A DNA stretch of 45,198 nt from a virus. Below the pieces are notes generated by a model. The model saw only the letters and a list, made by a program, of their open reading frames with translations, had not been told where the DNA came from and did no database searches. Shown piece by piece: positions 5,368 through 14,589 of the stretch; the stretch's first letter is position 1, and the number at the start of each line of letters is the position of its first letter. The position numbers and the translations under genes are program-made. The DNA is taken from positions 1 through 45,198 of IMG/VR virus record IMGVR_UViG_3300035698_003692. One strand, written 5' to 3'.

Positions 5368-6114
5368 ATGAAATTAGTTTACGATGTAAAGTCAATACCA
5401 AAAGGATTAGGTTTAGTTGATATGGTTAAAATTCTTGAGAACCACAGAGTGGTATTTTGGGATAGTGATAATGGTACAAAACCTAAATTCTACTCAGGAG
5501 TTAGCAAAGCTGATGAGGAATCTCCAGTTCATATTGTTGATACTGCAGGTAATGAAATAGATTTTGAGTTCTACGAAAGAGAACACAAAGAAAAAGAATT
5601 CTGGGATAAGGAATTATACAACTGTAAAAAGTCTCCTATTTATTTCTTCAATCACTACGGAACTCCAGTGTATCCAGCTACTTCAGAAGGTATTCAAAAT
5701 TACTTGAAGAGTATTGGACTAGAAAATATTGAAGCTAATGATGCTGAAGAAGCTAAAGTAAATTGGGATAAACAAAAGGAGAAAGTTAAGGAAGCAAGTG
5801 AGTACATAACAATCTCATTCTTGAAAGAACGTAGAGAAGTTATGGCAGTATTACAGGCTTCGTATGAGAAAGTAGTTCTTAAATATGAAGAGGAATTAAA
5901 AGATCACGTTAGATTAGCGGATTCAAATAATGCTCCAATTCCTGAGAAGAAAAGAATCATTAACTTGGTTGAGAAGATTAAAAAACACTTACCAGTTAAT
6001 CCTAAGTACTCAGATGCTTACAGAACTAAGAAAGGGAAGTGGGATATTCCAATGCTTGCAAACACATCTTATGCTAAACTTTTAGAGATATTCAGTGATA
6101 TACGCAAAGCTTAG
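5368..6114 (+). CDS. crAss-type conserved protein upstream of TerL, 248 aa
   Basis: Soluble 248-residue protein. An FWDKELYNCKKSPIYFFNHYG segment (about residues 82-102) resembles the recognition-like N-terminal motif (cxxspxYFxxnY) found in phage terminases and their neighbours. The second half is helical (KVNWDKQKEKVKEASEY onward) and ends with a compact C-terminus (AKLLEIFSDIRKA). This suggests an accessory packaging protein, an inference from the motif and the position less than 1 kb before TerL. The last 20 bases overlap a frame starting at GTG 6095. Confidence 0.65.
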   Translation: MKLVYDVKSIPKGLGLVDMVKILENHRVVFWDSDNGTKPKFYSGVSKADEESPVHIVDTAGNEIDFEFYEREHKEKEFWDKELYNCKKSPIYFFNHYGTPVYPATSEGIQNYLKSIGLENIEANDAEEAKVNWDKQKEKVKEASEYITISFLKERREVMAVLQASYEKVVLKYEEELKDHVRLADSNNAPIPEKKRIINLVEKIKKHLPVNPKYSDAYRTKKGKWDIPMLANTSYAKLLEIFSDIRKA

Positions 6115-6256
6115 TCTAGGAGATAAAAACTTTTTCACAGCTCAGCCTAACACCTGGGCTGAGTTAAGTGAAACATTGTTAGAGGAAAAACCTTTCCTGT
6201 CCTATGACCCTAACAAAGTAGACCACAATCCAGAATTACTAAATATGTTTTTATGA
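6095..6256 (+). CDS. small hypothetical protein, 53 aa, GTG start
   Basis: A frame open from 6086, with GTG at 6095 as the first start, overlapping the preceding gene. It encodes VIYAKLSLGDKNFFTAQPNTW, then AELSETLLEEKPFLSYDPNKVDHNPELLNMFL. Codon use fits the phage, and it fills a gap otherwise empty between 6114 and 6253. Its TGA overlaps the ATG at 6253 as ATGA. It could also be a C-terminal extension of the gene at 5368 reached by a +1 shift; the natural end of that protein argues for a separate gene. No known family. Confidence 0.5.
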   Translation: MIYAKLSLGDKNFFTAQPNTWAELSETLLEEKPFLSYDPNKVDHNPELLNMFL

Positions 6257-6340
6257 TAAAATCCGTAAGTTATGATGTAGGAATAAATACTTTTCTTCAC
6301 GAAAGACTAACTATAACACACTTTATAACAGAATCACATT

Positions 6341-6970
6341 ATGCTACAAAACCACCCATCGGACAGCTACGACCGAAAACTAAATTTTTGGGAGGAGTTC
6401 CCAACATACAAGGCCCACCCAATATTAGGAGAAATCTGGAAGCTAAACAGAAAAGAGACACTCCAGAGTAGTTCAAACTTTATGTGGTTATTAGTTCTTT
6501 GCTATGATAGGAAAAGTGCTATGTTCTCACAACCTGAGCCTGATAAATGGGAAGCAAGTTCTGAAGATCTTTTTGATGACGCAGAGTTTATGAAAAAATT
6601 GGCTGAAGATATTCATGACCAAAAATTGATTATATTTGCGACAGCTCATAATATTAGAACTATAATAAATGCTTTTGAGATGAGCATTGATACTCCTTTG
6701 GGAATATCTCTAAGACTTCTAGAAGGTAAATTAGTGGAAAGAACTCAGTTCATACAATCTACTACATACAGTTTAGATTATTATGAAGATAAAAATGGTC
6801 GTTCAGTACTATGTAAAGGAACTGCTGACCAATTAGATAAGATGTTCTCCAATACTGCGAAGATTAACGAACTAGTTCAAACAGCTATGAATGCTTTGCA
6901 AACAGCTACCAGCTCTACAAATAAAGGTGGTGGACATGTTTCAATGGGAGACAAAGATGATGATTTTTAA
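6341..6970 (+). CDS. crAss-type conserved protein preceding TerL, 209 aa
   Basis: ATG at 6341 gives MLQNHPSDSYDRKLNFWEEFP, then a segment (KAHPILGEIWKLNRK, SSNFMWLLVLCYDRKS) I recall from a conserved family that sits next to terminase genes in crAss-like and related phages. The rest is helical with a Gly/Ser-rich acidic tail ending DKDDDF. An alternative start at 6253 (another frame, ATGA-coupled to the frame ending at 6256) gives MIKSVSYDVGINTFLHERL. It would need a +1 shift between 6329 and about 6350 to enter this frame, so the true N-terminus is uncertain. TerL begins four bases after the stop. Likely accessory to packaging. Confidence 0.7.
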   Translation: MLQNHPSDSYDRKLNFWEEFPTYKAHPILGEIWKLNRKETLQSSSNFMWLLVLCYDRKSAMFSQPEPDKWEASSEDLFDDAEFMKKLAEDIHDQKLIIFATAHNIRTIINAFEMSIDTPLGISLRLLEGKLVERTQFIQSTTYSLDYYEDKNGRSVLCKGTADQLDKMFSNTAKINELVQTAMNALQTATSSTNKGGGHVSMGDKDDDF

Positions 6971-6973
6971 AAT

Positions 6974-9265
6974 ATGCTACCACTAACAGAAGACATGTGG
7001 ATCTTATATAAAAATAAGATTCCAATTAATAAAGTTAAGATTGCCACGGAAGTTCCTAGGATGAATCCTTTAGGAATTAAGTATAAACGTTGGTGGAAGC
7101 GTCAGAAAAGACGATGCATAGAAGGTTATTGGGCAGAGCATAATGGATTATGGAAATTCGTATCTGGTCCAACCTACATGTATGTAAATTTCTGGAGAAT
7201 AAAACTTACTGAAAGGAATGCCAAGTCTAAGATAAAGACTTTAGGTATTCCTTTTTTAAGGGATTTAGAATGGCTGAGAGGTTTTGTCTACGAGGAAGCT
7301 CGTGGATTTTCAGGGTTTGAGGATGATGATGAGTACACTTGTTTCGCCTTAATGAAAGAGGTTGACCCAGTTACAGATCCAGAAGACTTTGAGATAAGGT
7401 TGATGGAATATAACAACCCTGATCTAATTAAATCTTCAATAATAAACTCTAAAGGAGAATACAAAAAATTTATAAGTGCAAGAGATTATCTATACAAGCA
7501 TTTTGATAGAAATCTTGGTAAACCTTTATACTACAACATGGCTTTCAATGTTGTGGATATGGAGTCTAGGGGAGGTGGAAAATCCTACTGGAAATCCCTA
7601 ATCATTGGACACAACTTCTTATTTGATGGTGCAACCAACTACGATGATTACCTAGAAGCCAAAGCACTAAAGAACCCTCTTACTTCAGAATCACTGGTAG
7701 GAGCAATTGAAAGTAAATACTCAGATGACCTTATTGGTAAAATTAAACTTGGTATAAATAACTTACCTGGGTCTGAAACTATTGGAGAAGCAGTTCACCC
7801 TTCACCATTTAATAAAAAATATTTTGGTTCTTGGGAATCTGGTAAACATATTACTGCAGGTTATGATAAGAAAATTGGGGGTGTATGGACAAAAGTAGGT
7901 AGTGAATCTAAGATTCAACATAGGTCTTTTAGTTCTAACCACAAAGCAGCCAATGGTACTAGACCAAACGTATCTGTAATTGATGAGGTAGGTTTTATGA
8001 ACAACCTAATCGATACACTAGGACAGATGAAAGAAGCTGCAGCCGATGGTACTGTAAAACAGGGTATCATTTGGATGACAGGAACAGGTGGAGATATGGA
8101 AGGAGGTTCTACTGAACAAGTTAAAGCAGTATTCTACTCTCCAGAAACCTTTGACTGTCTTGCGTTTGACGATGAATTTGAAGGATACCAAAGTAAAATT
8201 GGTTTGTTTATTCCTGCATTCATGACCCTTAACCAGTTCAAAGATGAATTTGGAAACACTAACTACAAAGCTGCAATTGCATATCTTGAGAGAGTTAGAG
8301 CCAAACTTAAAAAGAACGTAAAAAACAAAACATCATACGAGAGTGAAACTGTTCAGAGACCTATGGTACACTCTGAGGTTTTCTTACTAGCGAACAATTC
8401 AATATTACCTACAGTTGATTTAAAGGAACACATGGATTCTTTACTGACTATGCAAGATAACCCAGGAGTTAAAGGACTTGCAGGTTGGATGAAATTAGAA
8501 GATGGAGTGCCTAAGTTCAGGGTAGATAAGAATTATTGGCCAACAGATTACCCAGTAAATGCCAAAGATAATAATACTGGTGCTGTTGTGGTTTGGGATT
8601 ACCCAGATCCTAAAGCTGAGTATGGATGGTACGTAGCAGGAAATGACCCTTATGATTTTGATGTCGCCCCAAACTCAGCCTCCCTAGGTTCAGTTGTGGT
8701 GATGCAAAGAGGTACTGCATTCAATGGTGGCTATGATAGAATAGTCGCAGAATATACAGGAAGACCGAACTTAGCAGAAGATTTTTATGAACAAGTAAGG
8801 AGATTATTAGTATGGTACGGAGGTGCTATGTGTTTGTATGAAAATGAAAAGCAGCATATTAAAGTTCACTTCAAGAAGAATTTTTCATTACATTTGTTAG
8901 CATATACGCCAGGAGTTATGAAGGCTAATGAGTCTTCAAAAACTGCTCAAGTTAGAGTCTATGGTCAACACATGAGTTTGCCAGTTAAAAAAGAGTGTGA
9001 AATTTATTTGAGGGAATGGTTACTTACTCCTATTGGAGACGGTAAATTACAAATGCATACCATCAAATCTATTCCATTACTTAAAGAATTAATTGGATAT
9101 AACGATAAAGGAAATTTTGATAGGGTGATAGCTATTATGTTAGCTATTATTCAGCTGATACAAATGAGAAGTTTTGTATTGGAAGACACTACCAAGAAAG
9201 ATGAAAATGCTGTAGACCCGTATTCTTTTTTTAAACGACCTATGTACAAATCAAATATAAACTAA
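6974..9265 (+). CDS. terL: terminase large subunit
   Basis: Packaging motor: an N-terminal ATPase drives DNA through the portal and a C-terminal RNase H-like nuclease cuts the concatemer. Visible motifs: Walker A at about 197-205 (ESRGGGKSY), Walker B at 333-338 (VSVIDE) with the catalytic Glu, and coupling motif MTGTGG at 368-373. Nuclease aspartates appear in AGNDPYDFD (555-563), with an acidic CLYENEKQ at 620-627 and a late Asp in FDRVIA (715-720). The AGNDPYDFD form is typical of crAss-like and related phages. Length (763 residues) is normal for the group. The start follows the previous stop by four bases, and the portal gene begins at the next base after its stop, so the two are almost certainly co-translated. 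Confidence 0.95.
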   Translation: MLPLTEDMWILYKNKIPINKVKIATEVPRMNPLGIKYKRWWKRQKRRCIEGYWAEHNGLWKFVSGPTYMYVNFWRIKLTERNAKSKIKTLGIPFLRDLEWLRGFVYEEARGFSGFEDDDEYTCFALMKEVDPVTDPEDFEIRLMEYNNPDLIKSSIINSKGEYKKFISARDYLYKHFDRNLGKPLYYNMAFNVVDMESRGGGKSYWKSLIIGHNFLFDGATNYDDYLEAKALKNPLTSESLVGAIESKYSDDLIGKIKLGINNLPGSETIGEAVHPSPFNKKYFGSWESGKHITAGYDKKIGGVWTKVGSESKIQHRSFSSNHKAANGTRPNVSVIDEVGFMNNLIDTLGQMKEAAADGTVKQGIIWMTGTGGDMEGGSTEQVKAVFYSPETFDCLAFDDEFEGYQSKIGLFIPAFMTLNQFKDEFGNTNYKAAIAYLERVRAKLKKNVKNKTSYESETVQRPMVHSEVFLLANNSILPTVDLKEHMDSLLTMQDNPGVKGLAGWMKLEDGVPKFRVDKNYWPTDYPVNAKDNNTGAVVVWDYPDPKAEYGWYVAGNDPYDFDVAPNSASLGSVVVMQRGTAFNGGYDRIVAEYTGRPNLAEDFYEQVRRLLVWYGGAMCLYENEKQHIKVHFKKNFSLHLLAYTPGVMKANESSKTAQVRVYGQHMSLPVKKECEIYLREWLLTPIGDGKLQMHTIKSIPLLKELIGYNDKGNFDRVIAIMLAIIQLIQMRSFVLEDTTKKDENAVDPYSFFKRPMYKSNIN

Positions 9266-11641
9266 ATGTATCAAGAAACTACTCATAGAGGTATGCCCCC
9301 ACAAAATATACCTTCTACAGAAAAGACACCTAAATGGGGTCGTGAATGTGTATTAGCAATTAAGTCTATGGGATCTAGCCAGAATGATATGGGTAGATCA
9401 ACCAAAGAGAACAAAGCTGAAAATTATGATTTAGTTAATTCCATTTTTGATAAAAGTAACATGGAGCATGTGCTTTCTCCATACGGAATAGATTATTCTA
9501 AGTATGGTGGAACTGCTACAAAGATGCAATCCTATAACATAATTCGTAGTAGGCTAGAAACCCTGAGAGGAGAAGAAATGAATTCTCCGTTAACGTTTTT
9601 TGTTTACGCTATAGCAGGAGAGGCAGTATCAGCTAAAAAAGCTAAGAGGAAGCAAGTTCTTATTGATATGATGAAAACTAGCATACGTAGGGAATATGAG
9701 CTAGAAGAAAAAGTAACAGAGCTAGAGTCAACCATGTCTGAGCTTCAGGAGAAAATGGCTTCTGTAAAAGATCAACAAGTAATGCAACAGCTTCAACAGC
9801 AAATGAAAGCTGTTCAAGACGAGAGAAATAATATGCCAGACATTAAGGCAGAGATGAAGAAATTCAATTCTTCTTATGTTGATCCTACTGAACAAACAAA
9901 CAACAAAATACTTAAATTTTTAAAACGTCACGATAAATTAGCCTTGAAATTTAATCAAGGTTGGTTTCACGGTTTAGTATCCTCAGAAGAAGTTTATTTT
10001 ACAAGCATTGTAAATGGGCATCCTTCAGTAAGAACTGTTAACCCACTGCAATTTGAGTATGACAAAGGTGCTAACACAACTTTCATCCATGAAGGAAACT
10101 GGGGAAGAGAGGAATTTTGGTTACCAGCCAGTGAAGTTATTGATATGGTTGGTGATGTACTGACAGACAAGCAAGTAGAGAAGATAATGAGTGGTCAAGC
10201 GGGTCAGTCATTTATGACTCAAGGAATGCAACAAGGATTTGTTTACGATTATGATGGTGGACAAAAGAGAGACTTCAGCCAAGGACAATCTGGTTCTCAT
10301 GTTTATTGTATGCAGTGCTCTTGGAGATCTGCTATGAAAACAGGTATGTTAAGTTACCCTGATCCTAGAACTGGAAAAATTGTAGAAACTGAGGTTGATG
10401 ATACTTTCAAATTAACTCCTGAGCTTAAAGAGATTGGAGCTACTATAGAGTGGGAGTGGGACACAGAGATATGGGAAGGATTGTTGATTGGTGATGACAT
10501 TTTTGTAAATGTTAGACCTAAAAACAACCAAACTAAAAATCTTCCATACATAGGATTTGTATATAACAACGTGAATTCTATAGCTACCTCTATGGTAGAT
10601 TTAGTTAAAGCTCACCAGTACACATACATAATTATATGGTGGAGACTTGAACAGGAAATAGCCAAAGCTAAAGGTAAGAAGTTCATAATGGATTTTGCAC
10701 AACTACCCAAGTCTATGGGGTGGGATGTTGACCAATGGATGTACTACTTTGAGAACATGGGAGTTATATGGATTAACTCAAAGGAAGAAGGTAGAAAAGG
10801 AGACCCTACCTCTACTGCAAACTTTAACCAGTTCCAGAGTATAGACATGAGTTTATCTCAAGTGGTTGGTCAATACATGTCAATTCTTGAAAAACTAGAA
10901 GCCTTAGTTGAAGATGTAATGGGAGTATCTCCACAAAGAATGGGGAATATCCAAGCATCAGAAACTGCTACGGGAGCACAAACAGCTGTATCAAGATCAA
11001 CCAATGTTACAAAGCCATGGTTTTATTTCCATGATTTGGTAAAGGAGGAAGTTCTTAACGAGATGTTAGAACTTGCAAAAATAGCATATATGGATGGTGC
11101 TGAGATGGAACTTATCTTAGACGAGTCTGAAATAGAATCTCTTAAAGTAGATGGAGATAAGTTAAATTCTTCTGATATGGGAGTGTTCTTAACCAACTCA
11201 TTTGAAGATAGAGTTAAAAAGGAAAAAGTTGAACAGTTGATAACAGCTGCAGTACATCAAGGTAAAGCTAGTTTATTGGATGTAGCTAACGCTATTGATT
11301 CTGAATCTATGAGTTACATGAAGGCTACTTTAGAAGAAGGGGAAAGAAGAGCTGCTGAAGCTGCACAAGCTGACTCTAAAGCTAGATCAGAAGCAGAACA
11401 AAATCAATTAGAAGCTACTAGAAAAGAATCTGAGCTTGAAAGAGCTAAAGACCTTAACATAGCTGCTGATAAAAATAAAACAGATATTCTTATTAAGAAA
11501 ATGGATATTCTAAAAGAAACTTCTAAGGATACTTCTTTAGAGGAATTGAAACTAGCGTCTGATGCAGCTATAGCTGAAGCTAAACTTGAATTAGACAATA
11601 GAAAAGAGACTAATAGATCTGCAGAAAAAAGCAGGAGTTAA
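9266..11641 (+). CDS. portal protein
   Basis: Forms the dodecameric ring at the packaging vertex and is the docking site for TerL and later the neck. It is recognised by position directly after TerL, its size (791 residues, usual for crAss-like portals), and the wing/stem-type segment around residues 230-300 (LALKFNQGWFHGLVSSEEVYF, RTVNPLQFEYD). A coiled coil lies at about 140-190 (EYELEEKVTELESTMSEL onward). The C-terminal ~100 residues are a long charged helix (EEGERRAAEAAQADSKARSE onward) suited to a barrel or crown inside the capsid. ATG at 9266 abuts the TerL stop. No promoter is seen inside the TerL-portal pair. Confidence 0.88.
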   Translation: MYQETTHRGMPPQNIPSTEKTPKWGRECVLAIKSMGSSQNDMGRSTKENKAENYDLVNSIFDKSNMEHVLSPYGIDYSKYGGTATKMQSYNIIRSRLETLRGEEMNSPLTFFVYAIAGEAVSAKKAKRKQVLIDMMKTSIRREYELEEKVTELESTMSELQEKMASVKDQQVMQQLQQQMKAVQDERNNMPDIKAEMKKFNSSYVDPTEQTNNKILKFLKRHDKLALKFNQGWFHGLVSSEEVYFTSIVNGHPSVRTVNPLQFEYDKGANTTFIHEGNWGREEFWLPASEVIDMVGDVLTDKQVEKIMSGQAGQSFMTQGMQQGFVYDYDGGQKRDFSQGQSGSHVYCMQCSWRSAMKTGMLSYPDPRTGKIVETEVDDTFKLTPELKEIGATIEWEWDTEIWEGLLIGDDIFVNVRPKNNQTKNLPYIGFVYNNVNSIATSMVDLVKAHQYTYIIIWWRLEQEIAKAKGKKFIMDFAQLPKSMGWDVDQWMYYFENMGVIWINSKEEGRKGDPTSTANFNQFQSIDMSLSQVVGQYMSILEKLEALVEDVMGVSPQRMGNIQASETATGAQTAVSRSTNVTKPWFYFHDLVKEEVLNEMLELAKIAYMDGAEMELILDESEIESLKVDGDKLNSSDMGVFLTNSFEDRVKKEKVEQLITAAVHQGKASLLDVANAIDSESMSYMKATLEEGERRAAEAAQADSKARSEAEQNQLEATRKESELERAKDLNIAADKNKTDILIKKMDILKETSKDTSLEELKLASDAAIAEAKLELDNRKETNRSAEKSRS

Positions 11642-11659
11642 AACAAAAACCAACTCAAA

Positions 11660-11911
11660 ATGGAAAGTAAAATTAAAGTAGTAAAAGAGGCTAAGTCATT
11701 TGGACACATGAATTTAAACAGTACAGATTTTCCTGAGGTTAAAAATTTTAACCTAGGAGAACCTATACAAGTTCTAGTTACTTTAGATATTAAATCTCTA
11801 CGTGCACCAGACAGATGGGAAATAGCAAGTAAAGAAGCTAATCCTAAAGATGTTCATGCAGGAGGAGATATTATTAAAGTAGAATTTCCTAAAAAATTAG
11901 TTAAAAAATAA
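11660..11911 (+). CDS. conserved hypothetical protein in the head module, 83 aa
   Basis: A small basic-ended protein (MESKIKVVKEAKSFGHMNL through FPKKLVKK) with strand-rich composition (PIQVLVTLDIKSL, IIKVEFPKK). It lies 18 bases after the portal and before the promoter at 11953. Genes between portal and scaffold in this type of phage are usually minor head proteins or assembly factors, but I recognise no family. There is no membrane segment, Cys cluster or catalytic motif. It would be the last gene of the transcript coming through TerL and portal if the AT hairpin at 11942-11973 terminates. Confidence 0.65.
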   Translation: MESKIKVVKEAKSFGHMNLNSTDFPEVKNFNLGEPIQVLVTLDIKSLRAPDRWEIASKEANPKDVHAGGDIIKVEFPKKLVKK

Positions 11912-11941
11912 TTAGCTGATTAGTAGCAGTTTATGAAAATA

Positions 11942-11973
11942 TTAAAACAAATTTTGTTTTAAATTATTTTTTT
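11942..11973 (+). terminator. AT-rich hairpin, weak terminator overlapping a promoter
   Basis: Near-perfect palindrome with 10-bp arms (11942-11951 and 11953-11962; folded as TTAAAAC/GTTTTAA with a seven-base loop), followed by ATTATTTTTTT. The stem is almost all A-T, so it is weak. Its right arm supplies the TTTG of the promoter at 11953-11985, so termination and re-initiation overlap. Confidence 0.45.
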
Positions 11974-11985
11974 ATAGTACATTTA
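11953..11985 (+). promoter_or_regulatory. Bacteroidota-type promoter for scaffold/capsid genes
   Basis: TTTG (11953-11956), 21-base spacer, TACATTTA (11978-11985), 7/8 to TAnnTTTG. The spacing is identical to the promoter at 4679-4711. A 13-base block ending TATAGTACA (11969-11981) is also present at 1705-1717 in the divergent region. The leader to ATG at 12009 would be short and TA-repeat rich. A separate promoter here would let scaffold and capsid be made in excess over portal. Confidence 0.65.
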
Positions 11986-12008
11986 CACAACAACAATAGT
12001 ATATATAT

Positions 12009-13109
12009 ATGAATTTCGACACAATTTGGGGTGATATTGAACTTCCAGGTGCTGTAACAAAACCAGCAGCAGAAGGAGATAAGAGCAAAGTTGAACCTGA
12101 TAAACCTAAAGAAAAACCTGAAGAGCAGGAAGAAGAGGAGCAAGAAGAAGAACAAGAGGAGCAAGATCAAGGGGAAAAAGAAGAGGAAAAATCTCCAGAA
12201 GGTTCTGCCGATACAGAGAAATCTAAAATTCCACCTAAAGCAACTTATTCAGATGAAGATTTAGATAAGACTTTTGAAATCTTAGATTCTCAGGGAGTAT
12301 TAGATTTAGATGATGATGAAGAAGTAGAAGCTACCCCAGAAGGAATAGCAGGAGCAATAGCTTCAACTATTAGAAAAGGAGTTGCTAAAGAACTTTCATC
12401 AGCACCAGAATCTGTGAAAAGATTGTATGAACATTTAAGTAAAGGTGGTTCAGAAGAAGATTTTGAATTCATTAGTGCTCCAGAAGAGTGGGCAGAAATG
12501 AATGAAGACGATGAGGATAACCAGAAATTAGCTTTTACTCAAATGCTTATCAACCAAGGAATGTCTGTTGAAGAGGCAGAAGAAGAAGTTGAAGAGGCAG
12601 TTCTTAACAAGAAACTGGAGAAAAAATCAGCTCTTGCGTTCAAAGCTTTAATAAAAGCTGAAGAAGAAACTAAAGATCAGAGAGCTGAAGCTTTAAAAAA
12701 TGCTGATAAGTTAGCTGCTAAGAAAGCTGAAGAAGATATTGAAAAGTTAAAGACTAAGATTAAAACAATAGATAATATTGCAGGTTTTAAAATGACCCCA
12801 GATAGACAATCTAAGTTTGAAGATTATCTTTTTAAAGTTGACAAAAAGACTGGTAAGACCCAGTTACAACTAAACATGTCTGACGAAGACAGGAAGTTGA
12901 AAATTGCTTTTATGGATTTTGTAGAGTTCAATCAAGACGACATTACAAAAGAAGTAGAAACTGATTTAACTAAAACTAGAAGAAGAAAGTTAACTAGATT
13001 CAAAAATAAAACTGCATCTAACACTAATTCTAGTAAAACTGTTAAGACAGCAGCGAAGAGTACAGGGAAAATTGTTTTTCCAAGTATTTTTTCAGGAGGT
13101 AAAAAATAG
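12009..13109 (+). CDS. putative scaffolding protein
   Basis: Directly precedes the major capsid gene, the normal place of a scaffold. The N-terminus (about residues 20-75) is a disordered Pro/Lys/Glu-rich stretch with a glutamate-dominated run. It is followed by long charged helices (about 150-260; alternating Glu/Lys/Ala such as EEAEEEVEEAVLNKKLEKK) and a basic C-terminus (KTRRRKLTRFKNK, then KTVKTAAKSTGK). Acidic helical body with a basic tail is the usual design of phage scaffolds, whose C-terminus touches the capsid protein. No protease domain is seen. The call comes from position and composition, not sequence homology. Confidence 0.65.
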   Translation: MNFDTIWGDIELPGAVTKPAAEGDKSKVEPDKPKEKPEEQEEEEQEEEQEEQDQGEKEEEKSPEGSADTEKSKIPPKATYSDEDLDKTFEILDSQGVLDLDDDEEVEATPEGIAGAIASTIRKGVAKELSSAPESVKRLYEHLSKGGSEEDFEFISAPEEWAEMNEDDEDNQKLAFTQMLINQGMSVEEAEEEVEEAVLNKKLEKKSALAFKALIKAEEETKDQRAEALKNADKLAAKKAEEDIEKLKTKIKTIDNIAGFKMTPDRQSKFEDYLFKVDKKTGKTQLQLNMSDEDRKLKIAFMDFVEFNQDDITKEVETDLTKTRRRKLTRFKNKTASNTNSSKTVKTAAKSTGKIVFPSIFSGGKK

Positions 13110-13127
13110 ATTAAATAAACATAAATT

Positions 13128-14579
13128 ATGAATCAAACAGACGTATCGCCGTTGCAGCTACATAAGCTGCGTGCATTGCCAGCTGGGATGACTGAATCAG
13201 ATCACTTATCCATGGCTTACTTGACCGAACCAGAAAAAATGGATGCTGTATTAGCATTTGCATTCGGTACACAAAACGAAACAGTACTTTCAATGTTAAC
13301 AGGAGGTATTGGTAACACAAGATTTGTTAACAACCGTGAATATAGCTGGGAGCTACATGGACAAACTGAGAGAGCTATTGTGGTTACAGGTCCTCTTAAC
13401 AATGGTGCTAAGCCAGGTGTTGGAAATCTTCCTTTCAGATTTAAGATGGAAGAAGGAATTTTCCAAGTTTCAGATAACTTAGTTTCTGATAATGGTACAA
13501 TGTGTAGAGTATCTAACGTTCAATCTAATGGATTGGATTTTATTTATACTGCAGTTCTTACTGATCCAGATCCTAAGAAATGGATGAAGGCTGACCAGAT
13601 TGAAGAAGGCGCTCGTTTCTCTAAAGATTTCTCTACTGTTGAGGAATTCTCAGACAAAGGTGGTGGAACAGATTTCGTTGCTCCAATGACGTTAATGAAT
13701 CAATTAACAACTTTACGTAAGCACTATGCAGTATCAAGATCTGCAGCTACTGACGTAATGGTTATTGAATTATTTGCCGAAGATGGAAGTTCTACGAAAT
13801 TATGGACAAAATTAGCTGAGTGGACAGCGTTAGCTCAGTGGTACAAAGAAATTGATAGATCTTTTATCTATACAATCTATAACAAAGACCCACAAGGTCA
13901 AGTTAGATTACAAGGTAAAAACCAACGTCCTGTTTATCACGGAGCTGGTATTAGACAACAAATTTCTCCTGCAAACAAGTTATTTTACACCAAATTAACT
14001 TATGATATTATGGATGAGTTCTTATTAGACTTATCGTATAATGCAGATCGTTGGGGTGGAAATTATAACTTCGTTGCCTTAACTGGTAAGATGGGAGTTA
14101 GAGAATTTAACAAGGCAGTTCTTGAGCGTAAGAATGATCTTGGTATTACTGTTACTGATAATGGAACTTTCATTACTGGTAAAGGAGATAACTTAACATT
14201 AACTGGACACTTTAAAACTGTTGAGTTCTTGAATGGTGTATCTTTAACTGTTAAGGAATTCTCTCCTTACGATGATGATGTTCGTAACAGAACATTACAC
14301 CCAGTAACAAAGAAGCCATTGGAATCTTACAGATTTACAATCTTAAACTTTGGAGCTGTTAATGGAGATGCAAACATCAGAAAAGTTGCTAAAAATGATT
14401 CTGAGAATGCAATGTGGTATGTATGTGGTTCTACTACACCTTATGGTGATGTAGCAAACAGTATCAATACAATGAGATCTAACGGTTTAGACGGTTATGA
14501 AGTTCACATGTTAGCAGAAGTTGGTATCCAAATTCAGGATCCTACAAGTTGTGGTGAAATTATAATGAGAGCAAACTAG
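13128..14579 (+). CDS. major capsid protein
   Basis: 483-residue capsid protein of the HK97 fold expected for Crassvirales; it builds the icosahedral shell. The N-terminus (MNQTDVSPLQLHKLRALPAGM) and the following EPEKMDAVLAFAFG / VLSMLTGG helices look like the crAss-like major capsid family as I remember it. The middle part (YAVSRSAATDVMVIELFAEDG, WTKLAEWTALAQWYKEID) and the C-terminal P-domain-like region (LHPVTKKPLESYRFTILNFGAVNGDANI) are consistent. No long cleaved delta domain is apparent, fitting use of a separate scaffold. Codon use is the most biased in the window, consistent with high expression. The gene is followed by a GC-rich hairpin (14590-14626). Confidence 0.9.
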   Translation: MNQTDVSPLQLHKLRALPAGMTESDHLSMAYLTEPEKMDAVLAFAFGTQNETVLSMLTGGIGNTRFVNNREYSWELHGQTERAIVVTGPLNNGAKPGVGNLPFRFKMEEGIFQVSDNLVSDNGTMCRVSNVQSNGLDFIYTAVLTDPDPKKWMKADQIEEGARFSKDFSTVEEFSDKGGGTDFVAPMTLMNQLTTLRKHYAVSRSAATDVMVIELFAEDGSSTKLWTKLAEWTALAQWYKEIDRSFIYTIYNKDPQGQVRLQGKNQRPVYHGAGIRQQISPANKLFYTKLTYDIMDEFLLDLSYNADRWGGNYNFVALTGKMGVREFNKAVLERKNDLGITVTDNGTFITGKGDNLTLTGHFKTVEFLNGVSLTVKEFSPYDDDVRNRTLHPVTKKPLESYRFTILNFGAVNGDANIRKVAKNDSENAMWYVCGSTTPYGDVANSINTMRSNGLDGYEVHMLAEVGIQIQDPTSCGEIIMRAN

Positions 14580-14589
14580 TATCTTTTAC

